Shown in pieces: positions 11,264-22,980 of a stretch of DNA of 64,000 bases (positions are counted from its first letter, which is position 1; every line of letters starts with the position of its first letter). The DNA comes from Symbiodinium microadriaticum (lineage: Eukaryota; Sar; Dinophyceae; Suessiales; Symbiodiniaceae): positions 362,353 through 426,352 of the forward strand of contig LSRX01000282.1 of NCBI GenBank assembly GCA_001939145.1. The letters run 5' to 3'. Position numbers and translations under genes: made by a program. The notes below the pieces were generated by a model that saw nothing but the letters and a program-made list of their open reading frames with translations, was not told where the DNA came from and made no database searches.

Positions 11264-11512
11264 ATGACAGACAGACATACATACATACATGCATACATAC
11301 ACAGACACATATATCTATATCCATACATCTAATATAACGTATATATATATATATATATGCACACACACACACTGACGCAAGCACGAATATCTGTCGGCCA
11401 GGCTATCTACCGGGCAATATGTGTATCCACCGATCGATCTAGCTAGCTACCTATCTACCTACCACCTACCCACCTGCCTACCTACCTACCTACCTACCTG
11501 CCTACTTTCCTA
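11264..11512. repeat. tetranucleotide and dinucleotide microsatellites
   Basis: ACAT repeats (about 11264-11305), then AT (11340-11358) and AC (11359-11371), followed after a short gap by TACC/TAGC repeats (about 11426-11512). Confidence 0.9.
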
Positions 11513-11579
11513 GCTGTATCTATATGGGATCCCCTGGCGATGTGGCGTGCAACATGCGAATGTGGGTTTCCAAGATGCA

Positions 11580-12590
11580 AATTTTCTGGTCTGCTTTTGG
11601 GTTCAACACGCAAAGGTGGGTTTTCGAGATGCAGCAGAGATGCAAACGGTTGGGGGCGTGGTATTAGAGTGAAATAGTAAATAACAGACAGTAAAGTAGT
11701 AAATAGTAAAATAGTGATTAGTTAGCACAATAGTGCAGTAGTGAAAGAGGAAAATTAAAATCCCGGCTCAACCGCCGCAGTTCGGTTTTCGAGATGCAAA
11801 CTGCTGGGGGCGTGGTAGAATAGTGAAACAGTGAATGGTAAGCAGTAACATAGTATATAGTACAATAGTAAAATAGTACAGTAGTACAACAGAAATGAAA
11901 CAGTAAACTAATAGAACCCTGGCTCAACCGGCACGGTTCGGTTTACGTGATGCAAACGGCTTGGGGTGTGGTAGCATAATGAAATACCAAACAGTAAACA
12001 CTACAGTAGTAAATAATAAATTCGACCGGCACAGTTCGGTTTTCGAGATGCAAATGGCTGCGGGGGGCTGGTAGAATAGCAAAATAGTAAATAGTAAACA
12101 GTAAATAGTACACGATAGCGTAGTAAATAGTACAATGGTGAAATAGTAAAATAGTAGAATTCCTGGCTCAACCAACCGGCACAATAGAACAACAGAACAC
12201 TGGTGAAATAGCAAAATATTACAATCCTGGCTCCACCGGCAGCACTGTTCGGTTTTCGAGATGCAAACCACTGGAGGCGTGGTAGAATGGTACGCAATAT
12301 TCAGTAAACTGTAAAATGTAGTACAATAGTACAGTAGTGAAATAGTAAAGTAGAGAAATGGTAAACTCCTGGCTCAATCGGCACAATTCGGTTTCCGAGA
12401 TGCACCGGCGGCGGGGGGTGTGGTAGAATAGTAATAAATAGTAAACAGAAAATAGTAAACAATGAATTTCGTAAATTGTACATAGTACAATACTGTAGTA
12501 GAATAGTAAAATAGCAGTACAGTACTAAAATAGTAAAATAGCAATATAGTAGTATCCTGGCTCAACCGGCACGTCAAGATTGCGTCAAGT
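11580..12590. repeat. satellite-like array: conserved core plus TAGTAAA spacer
   Basis: A core of about 60 nt recurs at roughly 11610, 11765, 11922, 12022, 12228 and 12368, with a partial copy near 12556. Each copy has CTGGCTCAACCGGCAC, then TTCGGTTTTCGAGATGCAAA, then GGGGGCGTGGTAGAATAG. Between cores lie 40-130 nt of A/T-rich sequence built from TAGTAAA and TAGTACA words. Copies differ by substitutions and small indels. Open frames on the minus strand that repeat CISKTEL are produced by the core and are not genes. Confidence 0.85.
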
Positions 12591-12675
12591 GACAAGCTGT
12601 TTCCGGTGAGCACTTCTCCGTTGCCAGATACGATGCTGCGCTGTCTCATGCTGCCTCTTTCGTGTCTCTCAAGGT

Positions 12676-13775
12676 GCCGTGATGTACTCCGTCGACACTG
12701 ATGCTCGCAATGACCAGGATGTCGAGCGAAACATCACTGCGGCGACCCCAGAACTGGTGACTTTACAGAAGCGCTGAGCTCATGCTGGCCGTCCAAGGCC
12801 GCGACGCTGGTGGCCGAGGAGATCGAGTTCCTCGGGGGCCGGGCCATTTTGGAGAACATCTTTGCAAGGCACCCGTGAGCGTGCCGCGAGCATTCGCACG
12901 GACTGCATCCGCCAGCTTTCGCTGCAATCAAAAATGCCCCCACAGCCACAGTACTCATGCGCAGGCAACCACCGCTGCGGGACTGTGCTGAGGGAACCAT
13001 CATCAACATGGAGCAGGTTGGCTGGCAGGTCTGTAGATATTTTTGTGAACTGATTGATGGGTCCTGTTCATGCCTGCATCGAGGCTGGAGTGAAGCATGA
13101 ACAAGCTACTTCACGCGATGATAGTTCTTGAGGTGAAGTTCCTGTGATTGCAAGTGACAGGTGCAGCAACAGCTTTGCCTAAGAAGCCTCATATCGGGTC
13201 GCTTTGGCAGCCGCACTTGCGCTCACTCTTGCATGGGAACGTTGAATTTGCTCAATGCCCAGTCTCATGAAATTACAATCACTCCAACACAAGCCGGGCC
13301 GTCTCCCCAGGTCGACGTGGCCTTCGTCCTGGCACCATGGACACCCTCCGACAAGCGCATCGCCCGTCTGATCAACTTCGTTGACCAAGGTCCCAACGAC
13401 AAGGGTACCAGAGGCTTCGGTTGAGTCCTTCAGCTGAATTGATTCTTCCTCATGAAGGCGGCGGGGCCGTGCTGCTCTCTTTCATTGGCGGCCTCAGCAA
13501 GGGCGCCGCGGACCTGGTGAGTTGCGTGCATGGTTGGGAATCGGTAGCTGGGATTAAGAACAAGGGTCGAGCAAGGAGGGACTGAAGACCAGGAGGAGTC
13601 GATGACCAGGCCGTGAAGCGAAGCGGGTGTCGAATTGCCAGAGCTCTTTGTGACTTTGTGTTTTCGTGCAGTCACCTTGACTCAGGTCTGGCGAGACTTG
13701 GAATACGAGCCACTCATCACTGGCAAGGCCACTGGGGTCGTAGCTACTGTGTCGGGGTTAGTCTAGCCGACCTTT
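12676..13775 (+). CDS. unknown multi-exon gene
   Basis: Exons with coding character and matching phases: 12676-12756 (VDTDARNDQDVERNI) and 12798 onward (AATLVAEEIEFLGGRAILEN) join in phase 0. Later blocks are near 13312 (VDVAFVLAPWTPSDKRIARL), 13455-13515 (GGGAVLLSFIGGLSKGAADL before GTGAGT) and 13671-13760 (TLTQVWRDLEYEPLITGKA). The Gly-Gly and helical patterns in the first two exons could suggest a helical-repeat fold such as armadillo, but I do not recognise a specific family. The first and last exons are not located. It could continue a gene begun near 9.7 kb. Confidence 0.4.
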
Positions 13776-14027
13776 GCTGGACTTGCACTTGCAACTTGAT
13801 TCACCAGAACATCATCGATCGAATTCGCTGCTGGAAAAGAAGCTTGGATGATGCAAGGCCTGACACGGGCTCAAGACAGGTACTAAGCAGGGCGTGGTGT
13901 GGCTGAAGTATGACACCGGGCCGAAAAACTAAACCCTTTCTGGTGTGTCAAGCTGGGAGTGTAGTCCCGAGTTTCCGGCATTGTGTGGTACGGTTCAGAC
14001 TCGGAACCAGAAACCGGCACGGCCCGC

Positions 14028-14329
14028 ATGCTTCGTGTGCATCTGGTCTCTGGCGAAGAAGTTTTGACTGAGTCCACCAACAGCCTCGGTTGCCCGTCAT
14101 CGCGCTCTGTAAGAGAGCTCAAGTCGCGGCTGGCCAAGGTGAGCGAGGGACTAAAGTCGTGCTTCGCAGATACTGTACGTAGATCCGGAGAGAAGAGCGG
14201 ATGTCCCCGCGAGGTGGCTGGATGCGGGCCTCGCTTCCGGCAGCGCCTTTTGTGCGGCAGCCGGGAGCTTTGCGACGACGAGGAGCTCTCGGGGCCTGCG
14301 GAGCTGCAGCTCGTGGTCTTGCCACCAAG
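14028..14329 (+). CDS. ubiquitin-like domain exons, probably the start of an ankyrin-repeat protein
   Basis: ATG 14028 opens a ubiquitin-like fold: MLRVHLVSGEEV, then RSVRELKSRLAK, then PRFRQRLLCG, DDEELSG and ELQLVVLPP. This is the short amino-terminal domain often placed before ankyrin repeats in dinoflagellate proteins. The domain has family length only if a 75-nt intron is removed (14139-14213, AAG|GTGAGC...GCGAG|GTG). Without splicing the frame stays open, giving a 25-residue insertion. A GC donor is possible at 14330. The next recognisable exon in the same orientation is the ankyrin exon at 16.8 kb, so the two are probably one gene with a 2.5-kb intron. Cellular role unknown; such proteins are usually interaction scaffolds. 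Confidence 0.65.
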
Positions 14330-14934
14330 GCCTGCAGGCGACTTGCCCAGCACACCATTACTCGGTCCCGGGGCTATCTCGTATCAACTGGGTGTTTTAC
14401 GCATCTGCAGGCGTCTACTTCGGGGAACGCATTATAGACGTTATATCATCGCATCAAGCTCTGTATCTTCACCTTCATATTCTTCGGCGTGTGCAGCACG
14501 CTCTCGCACCTGTCGGTGTCAGTGAGCGTGTGATCCTGCATCTTCGCACGAGTGTGTGCTTGTGTATGGCAGATTTGTGAGCTGTGCATGGTCCAGAAGC
14601 CCGTACGATAGCTGACGATTGGAATACTCCAAATCACAGCGTCTACATGGCAAACACACTGGTTTCTTATCTTGGAATGCTTCCAAATGTAGTATATACC
14701 TCAGCGTCCGCAACAAATCCCGCATTTTGGATCCCCTCAAGTCGGGGTGGGGACTTCAGACCCCGCTCTGGGCACAAATTTGGCAGAGGGTCTGAGGTGC
14801 TGCCTGGAGCAGTCCAGACCCTTGCAAGGGTCGATCCAGACCCCCCCTTAAAGAAAAAGACTTCGCATACAAACCATCGTCAAGAAATTTCGCTGCTCTT
14901 TGGGGGGAACGGAGGGGGGGTTGAAAAATGAAAA

Positions 14935-15575
14935 TTCATTTATTGACCCCTACATGCTCCACATGCTGTCAGACACAAGAAATGAAGGATGCGCTTCCTG
15001 AACATTTTGTCTCTCTCCTAAACGACGCTTCCCCCGTAATCTAAGTCGTCTAAGCCAGAAGCGCTAAACCCATAAACCAAGACGCGCCAGACACTCCAAA
15101 CCCAGAACCTCTGAACCCAGAAACCCGAAACATCCAGAAACCTTGAATTCAGGAACTCCAAAACCCAGAAACCCTAAACTCAGAAATCCCAAACCATGAA
15201 CCCAAAAATTCAAAACCCAGGAGCCCTGAACAGAAACATCCAGAAACTCTAAACCCAGAAGCCTTGAACCCAGAAGCCCGACAACCCTGAAGCCCGAAAG
15301 CCTACAGCCAAAAACATCCAGAAACCCTGAATTGAGATCTTTTTAAACCCAGAAACGCAGACACCCCAAGCCCCAGAAATCCGAAACCCAGAAGCTCTCA
15401 ACCCCTAAACGTTGAAACATCCGGAAAGTCTAAACCCAGAAGCCTTGAAGCCAGAAGCCTTCAACCCAGAATCCCCAAACGCTTACCGCGAGACTCGGCA
15501 ACAAGCTGTCCAGACGCACCCAAAAGGTCTGAACTGACAGGTGCCGAGGCAGACCCCCCCACACTTGGGGGGATC
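14935..15575. repeat. degenerate AAACCCAGAA tract, telomere-like
   Basis: From about 15040 to 15490 the sequence is a run of diverged words such as AAACCCAGAAACCCTGAA with no strict period. In reverse they resemble the TTTAGGG-type telomere words of plants and dinoflagellates. C-rich blocks flank it (CAGACCCCCCC near 14839 and CAGACCCCCCC near 15550), the latter followed by a short CCCCCC...GGGGGG palindrome. Probably within the intron of the ubiquitin-like/ankyrin gene. Confidence 0.6.
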
Positions 15576-16841
15576 ATTTTGGCCTGTCTGCTTCGTGCTT
15601 CTTGAAACCAGCGTCTACATGGGGTTTAGCTAGTTCTGCTGTGTAATATCCCCGCTGATGTGTTTTCTCCCTAAACCAGCGTCTGCCGGCATTGATATGT
15701 ATTCTCACCAGCTGATGTGAGATAACCCAACGCTTAGTACCAATCATTACCAATCCCTCCACGCTCCATCAGTCAGCAAATGGGATGCCTTCAAAAGTCG
15801 TGTGTCTCTTGGTTTTTTTAGATTGACATTAATGCATCAAGGGAGCATCCTTTTTTGCTCTTCGCCATGAGGCGGCTCGCAACTAGAGCCGCTTATTACC
15901 GAAGGTGACGCTGGGAAAACCGCTAGCTTCGCGCTAGGCATGCTGAGAACCGCATGATGCCGCATGCTCAAGCTGAAGCTTTAGAAGCCATGAGAGCGCC
16001 ATCGAAGCGCACCCGTGACCCGGGAGGGTGGTGGGGTTGTTTGGTTTTGGGAAGGCCTTGAAATCCCCTTCTTTTTTGTCGTTGTTTTCATTTTGAGTAA
16101 ACGGCAGAGTTTGTAGAAGGGAGTAGAAGAAGGAGAAGGAAGAGGTGAAACAAGCGCCAAAAACAGCTTTCGGAGCATCAAAGTAGCTGAGCAGCACTCC
16201 TCGGATACGGGATTGTTGTTGTAGGTATATCTGTCTAGGGTTTCAGGATGTCTCGGCAATTGCGCTATTGGCCTCCTCATCCGGCGAGGTCATTTTTGGG
16301 CATTTGTAAGCGATGTCAGTGCGCTAGATCCGCGTTAGCTCGGCGCCAGCAAAAATTAAACGCAACTTGCCCCAGAAGACCCTGGCCCACTTCCGCACAA
16401 ACCAAGATCCTGAAGCAATCAGACAGGATCCGAGATAGTGTATGTTTCGCCGTGACATGCTGCTGCCCGTAGAACGGAAACGCCTACGTGATCAAGGCCG
16501 AGACGGCTACTACGGACAGCATGGTGTGCAATGCGATTCCTCCATCAAGCGCGCGGCTGTGGAGGCCATTGGCTCCAAAGCCCTGCGACGTGATTTGGAC
16601 ACAAGAAGCTTGCGGGGGCTCGAGCCCGGAAGTAGCGGCAGCAGGACAACCTGCAAGCGCGCCAAGAGTCCAGCAGTGGCAGTGGCAATAGCAGTAGCAG
16701 CGACAGCCCGTCCGGCAGCTGCACTCTTGTGTTTACTACTACGTATCTGTAGGCCTGGTTTCCTCTTGCCACATGAAGCGACACGCAACTACAGCCATAT
16801 TAAAGTCAGTTTCGGGAACAAAAATTTTGACAACAACCCAG
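15576..16841. other. probable intron sequence before the ankyrin exon
   Basis: No gene is supported. Frames at 16442-16933 and its antisense have biased Ala/Arg content and look like shadows. A pyrimidine/purine-rich tract lies at about 16060-16145. Confidence 0.4.
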
Positions 16842-17552
16842 ATGTCAGCAGTCTCCGCTGCCAGCCCAGCTCGTGTTGCCAACCGAGGACCGGGGGATGG
16901 GCTTGGTCTGCTGGATGCCATCATCGACGGTAATGCTGCTAGGGTGGAGGCTTTGCTCCGGGAGTGCCACTCCCCCAGCGCCATCTTATACGCTGCGTCG
17001 GCTCGAGGGAATTTGGATATGGTCCAGCTGCTGTTGGAGGCAGGTGCGGACAAAGACGGTGACGATGGCTCCGTACAGCCTCCGTTGCAAGCAGCATGTC
17101 GATGGGGAAAGTTGGAGGTCGCACAATTTTTGGTGAAAGTTGGCGCTGACAAGGACAGACTTGCCGTCACTTTTACCGCGATTTACGGCAGCACACCCCT
17201 GATGGAAGCTTCACGGCGGGGTCACCTACACATATTGCGCTTCCTTATTCAGGCCCGTGCAGACAAAGAGAGGCGCAACACACGCGGCGAAACGGCCCTG
17301 CACTGGGCATCCTCTGCAGGCCGCTCGGAAGCTGTGTCTCTGCTGGTAGAGGCTCGGGCGGATGTTCATCAGACCACTGCTGCAGGTTCCACTCCTTTGC
17401 TCGAGGCTTGGCGCTTGGGCCACTTGGATGCAGCATGCCGCTTGAGATGCGCCGGCGCAGACCTGGGCGAGGTGCCGCTCTTCCAGGAAATGACTCCATT
17501 CCTGCGTCGTCGCCTCCGGAGAGCCATCCGCAAATGGCATTTGAAGGGCTGA
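16842..17552 (+). CDS. ankyrin-repeat protein (about five repeats)
   Basis: A long open exon encodes tandem ankyrin repeats that mediate protein-protein contacts. Repeat 1 contains ARGNLDMVQLLLEAGADKDG, repeat 2 CRWGKLEVAQFLVKVGADKD, repeat 3 STPLMEASRRGHLHILRFL, repeat 4 TALHWASSAGRSEAVSLLVE and repeat 5 TPLLEAWRLGHLDAACRL. It ends with a basic tail and TGA at 17550-17552. The ATG at 16842 is only the best internal start; if this is the second part of the ubiquitin-like gene at 14.0 kb, the true exon begins at an acceptor near 16.88 kb. The domain order ubiquitin-like then ankyrin is common in dinoflagellates. Partner unknown. Confidence 0.88.
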   Translation: MSAVSAASPARVANRGPGDGLGLLDAIIDGNAARVEALLRECHSPSAILYAASARGNLDMVQLLLEAGADKDGDDGSVQPPLQAACRWGKLEVAQFLVKVGADKDRLAVTFTAIYGSTPLMEASRRGHLHILRFLIQARADKERRNTRGETALHWASSAGRSEAVSLLVEARADVHQTTAAGSTPLLEAWRLGHLDAACRLRCAGADLGEVPLFQEMTPFLRRRLRRAIRKWHLKG

Positions 17553-20500
17553 TCCATGAAGCCCGTGGAGAATCTCGACAACTTCCATTTTTTGCATGTG
17601 GCCCTGGTCTACGTCGTACGTGTCATGGAAGCGGAGCCGTAACGCCAACTGCCGACCGAAGCAGCCCGTTGGACGGGACCGCCCGACCGGCAGAAAACGG
17701 ACACCCGACTTGGCCCGACATCCTGAAGATCTTCGAAGTCGACCTTGCCACTTCATCTCGCAGTCCACCACAAGACGACAACTCTCGCTGCTCAGAAAAG
17801 ACCCGTCCAAACATCAGTTACCTGCGATCTCACCCGTGGCACACCCGGCAAGGGGTCTTCCGATGTGAAATGGTCACCGAAACCAGTTGCCTGCATGCAG
17901 GTTGCAGACAACACCCCGTACGAGGACCTGGAGGGAGAACTCTGAATGACACGTCTGATATGCATGGGTGGTGCGAGACGGGCTCTATTGGATGCCTGCC
18001 AGCCCCGGCCCCCAGGTTTGAAGCTTCCGAGGGACCAGTAAGCTTACTTTAGTCGATCGTGTTAGGGCATCGCTGGTCATGAATCTGAACAGCATGAACA
18101 CCGACATTTTTGTGGTGCAGGATGTTTTTCTGTCTAGCTCGAACTTCTCCTGCCTGGACCGCGGGAGTTCCAAGCGAAGTCAGGAGACCTGCCCGTGCCG
18201 AGGGTTTGAGGTAAAGGGGTCGCATTGCATACTTGAGACAAGTTTCTCCTGACTGTTTTCCTTTACCCAGCCCGCACAGATATATGCAGAGATCAGAGCC
18301 CCGCAGGACACCGTCACTCCGCCCAGGATCCTGTGCGGCGTCGACTCCATCAACGGGCCCAGTGTTTGCACAGCCCTAGACAAGAGTTTGACCTGGGCAT
18401 GTTAAAGACTTATTTTGCCAAGAACGGCTTCCTTGTACTTCTTATTCTTCTTGTGTTCGCCGGTCTTCGCGAGTGTCAGTGGTGGACCTAGCTCCATTGT
18501 AGAATACCACAGCAAGCCGCAAGCCATGCTTCGCAATGTGAAAGAGCCCTCGCGGCCACACAGATGTCTTGTCCCAGACGCCGGCGGATCACCTCCACGC
18601 TGGTAGAAGGAGCCAAGGCCGCGAGGATTCTACTCGGTCATGAATTTTTCGGATTTCGGCATCTGAGCCCGTTGGGCGCGGTAGCTTGCTGCTCAGTGTG
18701 CTGCAAGAAGAGCCCTTGCACCTTGCGCTGTCCACTGATTCCAGCTCTTCGTTTCAGCATCCCATGTCGGGAGAAGGCAGTGGAGTGCCACAAGTAGGCT
18801 GGACCCCTTGCCCCACGAAGGGTCATTCTAATTATCCTTTTGGAAATCACTCATGTTCTGCCGAGAAGGTCCTTGCGAAGTGGAGCGACGGACAGCCTCT
18901 GGTCGCAAGTACCTCAGATCCTGGAATTTATCGAGTCCGCAAAACACGACTGTCTCCTTAATGCTGATGCAAGGCTTCAGGTCTCTGTGATGTCACAGGT
19001 TGACGATTAATGTATGGGAGTATCATGTGCGGCGTAGGTATGAAGCTGTAGACTGTAGAGGTCCCAATGCTTGTGCGTCCAGCCCATGCGGTGTCTACCC
19101 CACACAAACCTCTCTCTGGACTTGCAAAACCACTTGTCAGATGTCAAGCACCTCAGGCTTTCTGCGGTTGCCCTTTGCTTACGTGGCCGAAGGTCCAGCA
19201 TCCAGACAAGAATGTCTTCTCCATCTCGCAGCGGGTCTGGCCCCAAGCAACTGCAACCCAAGCGCTTTGCGGCAACAGAGCCTTTTTGCAACTACGCCGG
19301 GTTGAATCAGGAGGAATCCGCAGGAATCCCGTGAAATTTGACAGACTAAGAGGACCATCTCTGAATGCTTCCGATTTCATGAGGTCAGCCGCATTTTCGA
19401 GCTTGATGACGACCTGGGCAGGGGACCCAGGATTGAAGAAAGGACCAGTTCCGGAAGATGTTAGTCCAGGCAGCAAGAATGATGTTGTCTTTTCTTGAAC
19501 TGCTCCGCATGTGCATGGGTGTTCCGAGCCCAGCAGAGTGCTTCAACATCATCGTACAGCTAGAGATTAGGCCAGGACAGAACCCCAAACACGGAAGGGA
19601 GCACCTAGCAGACTGACCTCTGACATGCCCACGAACCATTGAGCACCCGGAGGCTCGCAAGACAGACCAAGCCCATCCCGAAGGTTTATCATGTGTACCC
19701 ACGACGCAGAGAGGCTCGAACACGCTAGAGGCGAACACACGAATCGCAGCCCGGAGCGGGATTTGGAGAGGCGGACACACACGGGACTGTGGCGAGCAGA
19801 CCATGCGCTCCCCGGAATACGCAAGGCACATCGTGAACGGCACTGTTGCGGAGCATAATAACGAATTTCAGCAAGTTCCCAAACCAGGGATTTCGAGACC
19901 ACACCCCTAATGGCAATGCTAGGATGTAGCGATTTCGATTGAGTTGAACGCCAAAATGAGCACGGGACTGTGGGCGTAGACGATGTAGTTACAATACACA
20001 CATGGCAAAATGGCGAGGCACTCTGGCGGGAGCGATTCATCACCCGGGACAGCAACAGAGTAGTGGAGTTTACAATGACTTCGACGTCCCCGGAGAATGG
20101 AGCCGGACTTTGGAAAGAACTCGACTGTACGGCACTCGAAAATTTGCACCGCGATAGCCGCAGAACTGAAAGCAAGCAAATCCGTCCCGCTGAACGTAGG
20201 AACGACACAGTGAGAAAAAGAGTCCGAACCGCCAAGGCCATGATGACACTCTCCAGTTGGTACTGAATGTGATGGTGCAGGCCCGGCACCTGTGTGTGCC
20301 TCACAGACATTGATGTGATGTGTAGCCAACGCTACTAGTTGCAGTCGGCTCGGAGACTCGGAAGCGGGAAACATGCGGACGGATGTGGACAGTGGCGGCG
20401 ACGCAGACCATTGTGCATTGCTGCGTGGGATGGAAGTCCTGGGTTTGGCCACTTGATTGGGTGCGTGCACATTGAGCCCTCAGAGACACTCCTTGTGCAT

Positions 20501-22980
20501 CTGCCCCTGGTTCGATCATTGCGTTGTCTGCCGGATCCCGACATTGTTCCTGAACTCGTCCTCAGGAGAGTTTCACTGGGGGTAAGGGTTAAGCAAGGAT
20601 AGGCAAAGGTTCCGGCTGCGGTAGTTGTGGTGGCGGCAATGAGGACACGCTGGTCTCTTGGTTGTAATGTTTCCGATCGTGCGTGTGTGTGTGTGTGTGT
20701 GTAACTGTGTGTAAGTAAGCTCTATTATGCTTCTGCTGTCTTCTATTGGTTTTCTCATGCGTCTTGTTTTCTTTTTGTTATTTCTTGCTGTGGCTGTTGC
20801 TGTTGCTATTGTAGCGGTTGCCGTCGTCGTCGTCGTTGTTGTTGTGCTGCTGCCAATGCTGTCAGAGAAAAGGAATGAGTACTGCTACGTCTGAGCCGGT
20901 GACGGGCCTGCGATTGCTCATGACACGCTTGGCCTTGGCGCGCGGCGGACTCAAATGGAGTCAGCCATGCACGTGGATTCACGAATAGGTCAAATGCCCA
21001 CAAGGGTCCCAAGGGTGTTTGGCCTCGAGAGGGTTCCGACTCCGCACGGTGCTACACCTGTTTACCTTGGCGAGGCCGGGAAGCAAGCGAAGCGTGTCCG
21101 CGGTCTCCGGCGTGCGATCCCTACATCCTTGTGACATCCCTGCATGTGACAGTTGCAAAGACATTTGTGCCCTCCAAGGACTTAGCTCGGCGAATAAATC
21201 AGGCCTTGTGCAGATTGAGTTGGATTGGTGCCGTCAGATTCGCGAAGTGCCAGCAAAAACGGCTATGGCAGGGAGTCAGAGTCAAGGTCAGGAAGCCGCC
21301 CCAAAAATGAAGCCACGGGCAAAGGGTGCTAATCACGTGTGGCGGGTCTAATCAATTCGGTATCACTGCAGTCGCATAGCGTTGTGTGCAGGCCAGGCAG
21401 ATTCCTTGTTGACCGGCGGCGTCAACGTCTCATTGTGAGCCATTCGAATCTGACCATGTCGATTCACATTGCGGCCTTGCCGCCGCAAGATGAAAGCTCT
21501 GTGTTCAGAGGAGATCAGGAGATATCAGGAGATCCTCGGATGCGAAGCACAGGCCACAGGTGCCAGGGGCCATAGCTTGCAGGTCGCTGCCACGGATGCA
21601 CAGGTAGAGTTGCTGAGACTAAAAAGACCACAGTTACACCTGTGCATCCCTCCAGAATTTGGCCTGTAGATTGAGAGGCATGCGGCTGGAAGGAAGGAAA
21701 GCGCTTTTTGCATTGCACACGGTGGCCCTTCGGTTCTGTTCTGATGTAGATTGCAGAGTGTGTTCAGGGGTTTAAGTATGGTGACGATTAGTGTTTAGGG
21801 TTTTGCTACTGCTTCCAGCGCTTTTCCACCGAACTTCGACCAACCCGTGCATGGTATTTCCTTTCGGCAGGCATGTGGAGCTTGCAGGAGCCCTGCGGTC
21901 TTGGTTTAGTTTTATGCGCGTACTTCCAGCGGGTTGTTGCGATCTTGGATGTGTGGCTTTGGCAAGCTCGGAGTCCCCCAGTGCCAGCATGGCCAGCGGC
22001 AAGAGATTGCTCGCCGCGAGTGTGGAAACCTATTGGAATGATGAAGTGAAAGAAGTGACGAAGAGAGCAGGCATGGCTAGACTGGATGGAGTGATATGCG
22101 AATGATGAAAAGATAAAGACCATCTGGCCTTCTCGTCAGGGTTGAAAGTAGCTCATGCCTGCATCGGCGGCAAAATTTGACTGAAGGGGCTGTCGCGAGC
22201 TTGGATTGCACCCTCGGTGACCGTCCAAAGACAAATGTGCAAAGGCAGGGCAAAGATTGCCAGCCAGTGAGCTGATGTGCTACTGAAGTAGCCCGCGGCT
22301 TGTCGCAGCAGCTCAGCGTACAACAGTTCCTGACATTGGAGCTGTTCGCTGAGGGCTTCGTTAAAACAGACCTAGTGCCGATAGGATCACAGCGGGCCAG
22401 CGGAGTGGGCGATCACTCCCCGGCGCCTCCGACGAACACCGTGTTGTTCGCACTGAAAAAAGCTGCTTAGGTTGCAACGGTTGGGACCTCATGCGTTGCC
22501 ACTGCATCTTCGCACAACGATGAGTCGTGATGAGTCCTTCAGTCAAGGCTTGTGGTGACCGTTCCAATTGCGTGAGTAGCGGCCAAAATCTGAAAGAGTC
22601 AGGCCCCTGGCTGAGCAGCAATCAGAAACAGAGCAAACTTCGTTTGGTGATCGGAGTGGCCTGAGAACTCTCAATTTTGCCACGTGGGAACCTCTACACT
22701 GGCTCGTCACGTCACCGGCTGTTGGGTCTTGCATGCACGCTTTTGCGTCTGTCAGCAGGAAGTCGTACGGGTTTTGCGCCGTGGCTAGAGCCCGAAACCG
22801 CAGGCGATTGTGGAGACCTGGATTGCTGCCAGGCCAGACGTAGGAACTGATATTTTGGCCGGGCGGGGTCGTGTTTTGTAACATTTGTAGTGCAGCTTCT
22901 GGAAGTGACGTGAAGAGACGAGGAGCATGGTCAGGCTTTTGCCCCCCTCCTCTCTGGAATCCTGCACCCTTTGTGTTTTA
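17553..22980. other. long stretch with exon-like fragments but no recognised gene
   Basis: Fragments that could be exons include a hydrophobic stretch near 18405-18470 (FLVLLILLVFAGL), an acidic piece near 19375-19440 (VSRIFELDDDLGRG) and an open frame at 19970-20266. Large minus-strand frames at 19567-20470 have no domain. A GT microsatellite is at 20681-20702, followed by GTT/CGT triplet repeats at about 20790-20850. No family could be named. Confidence 0.4.

Noticed and set aside
19567-20470. Large minus-strand frames of 247 and 183 codons
   Set aside because: They overlap each other and a plus-strand frame, contain no recognisable domain and are likely chance openness in GC-rich DNA.
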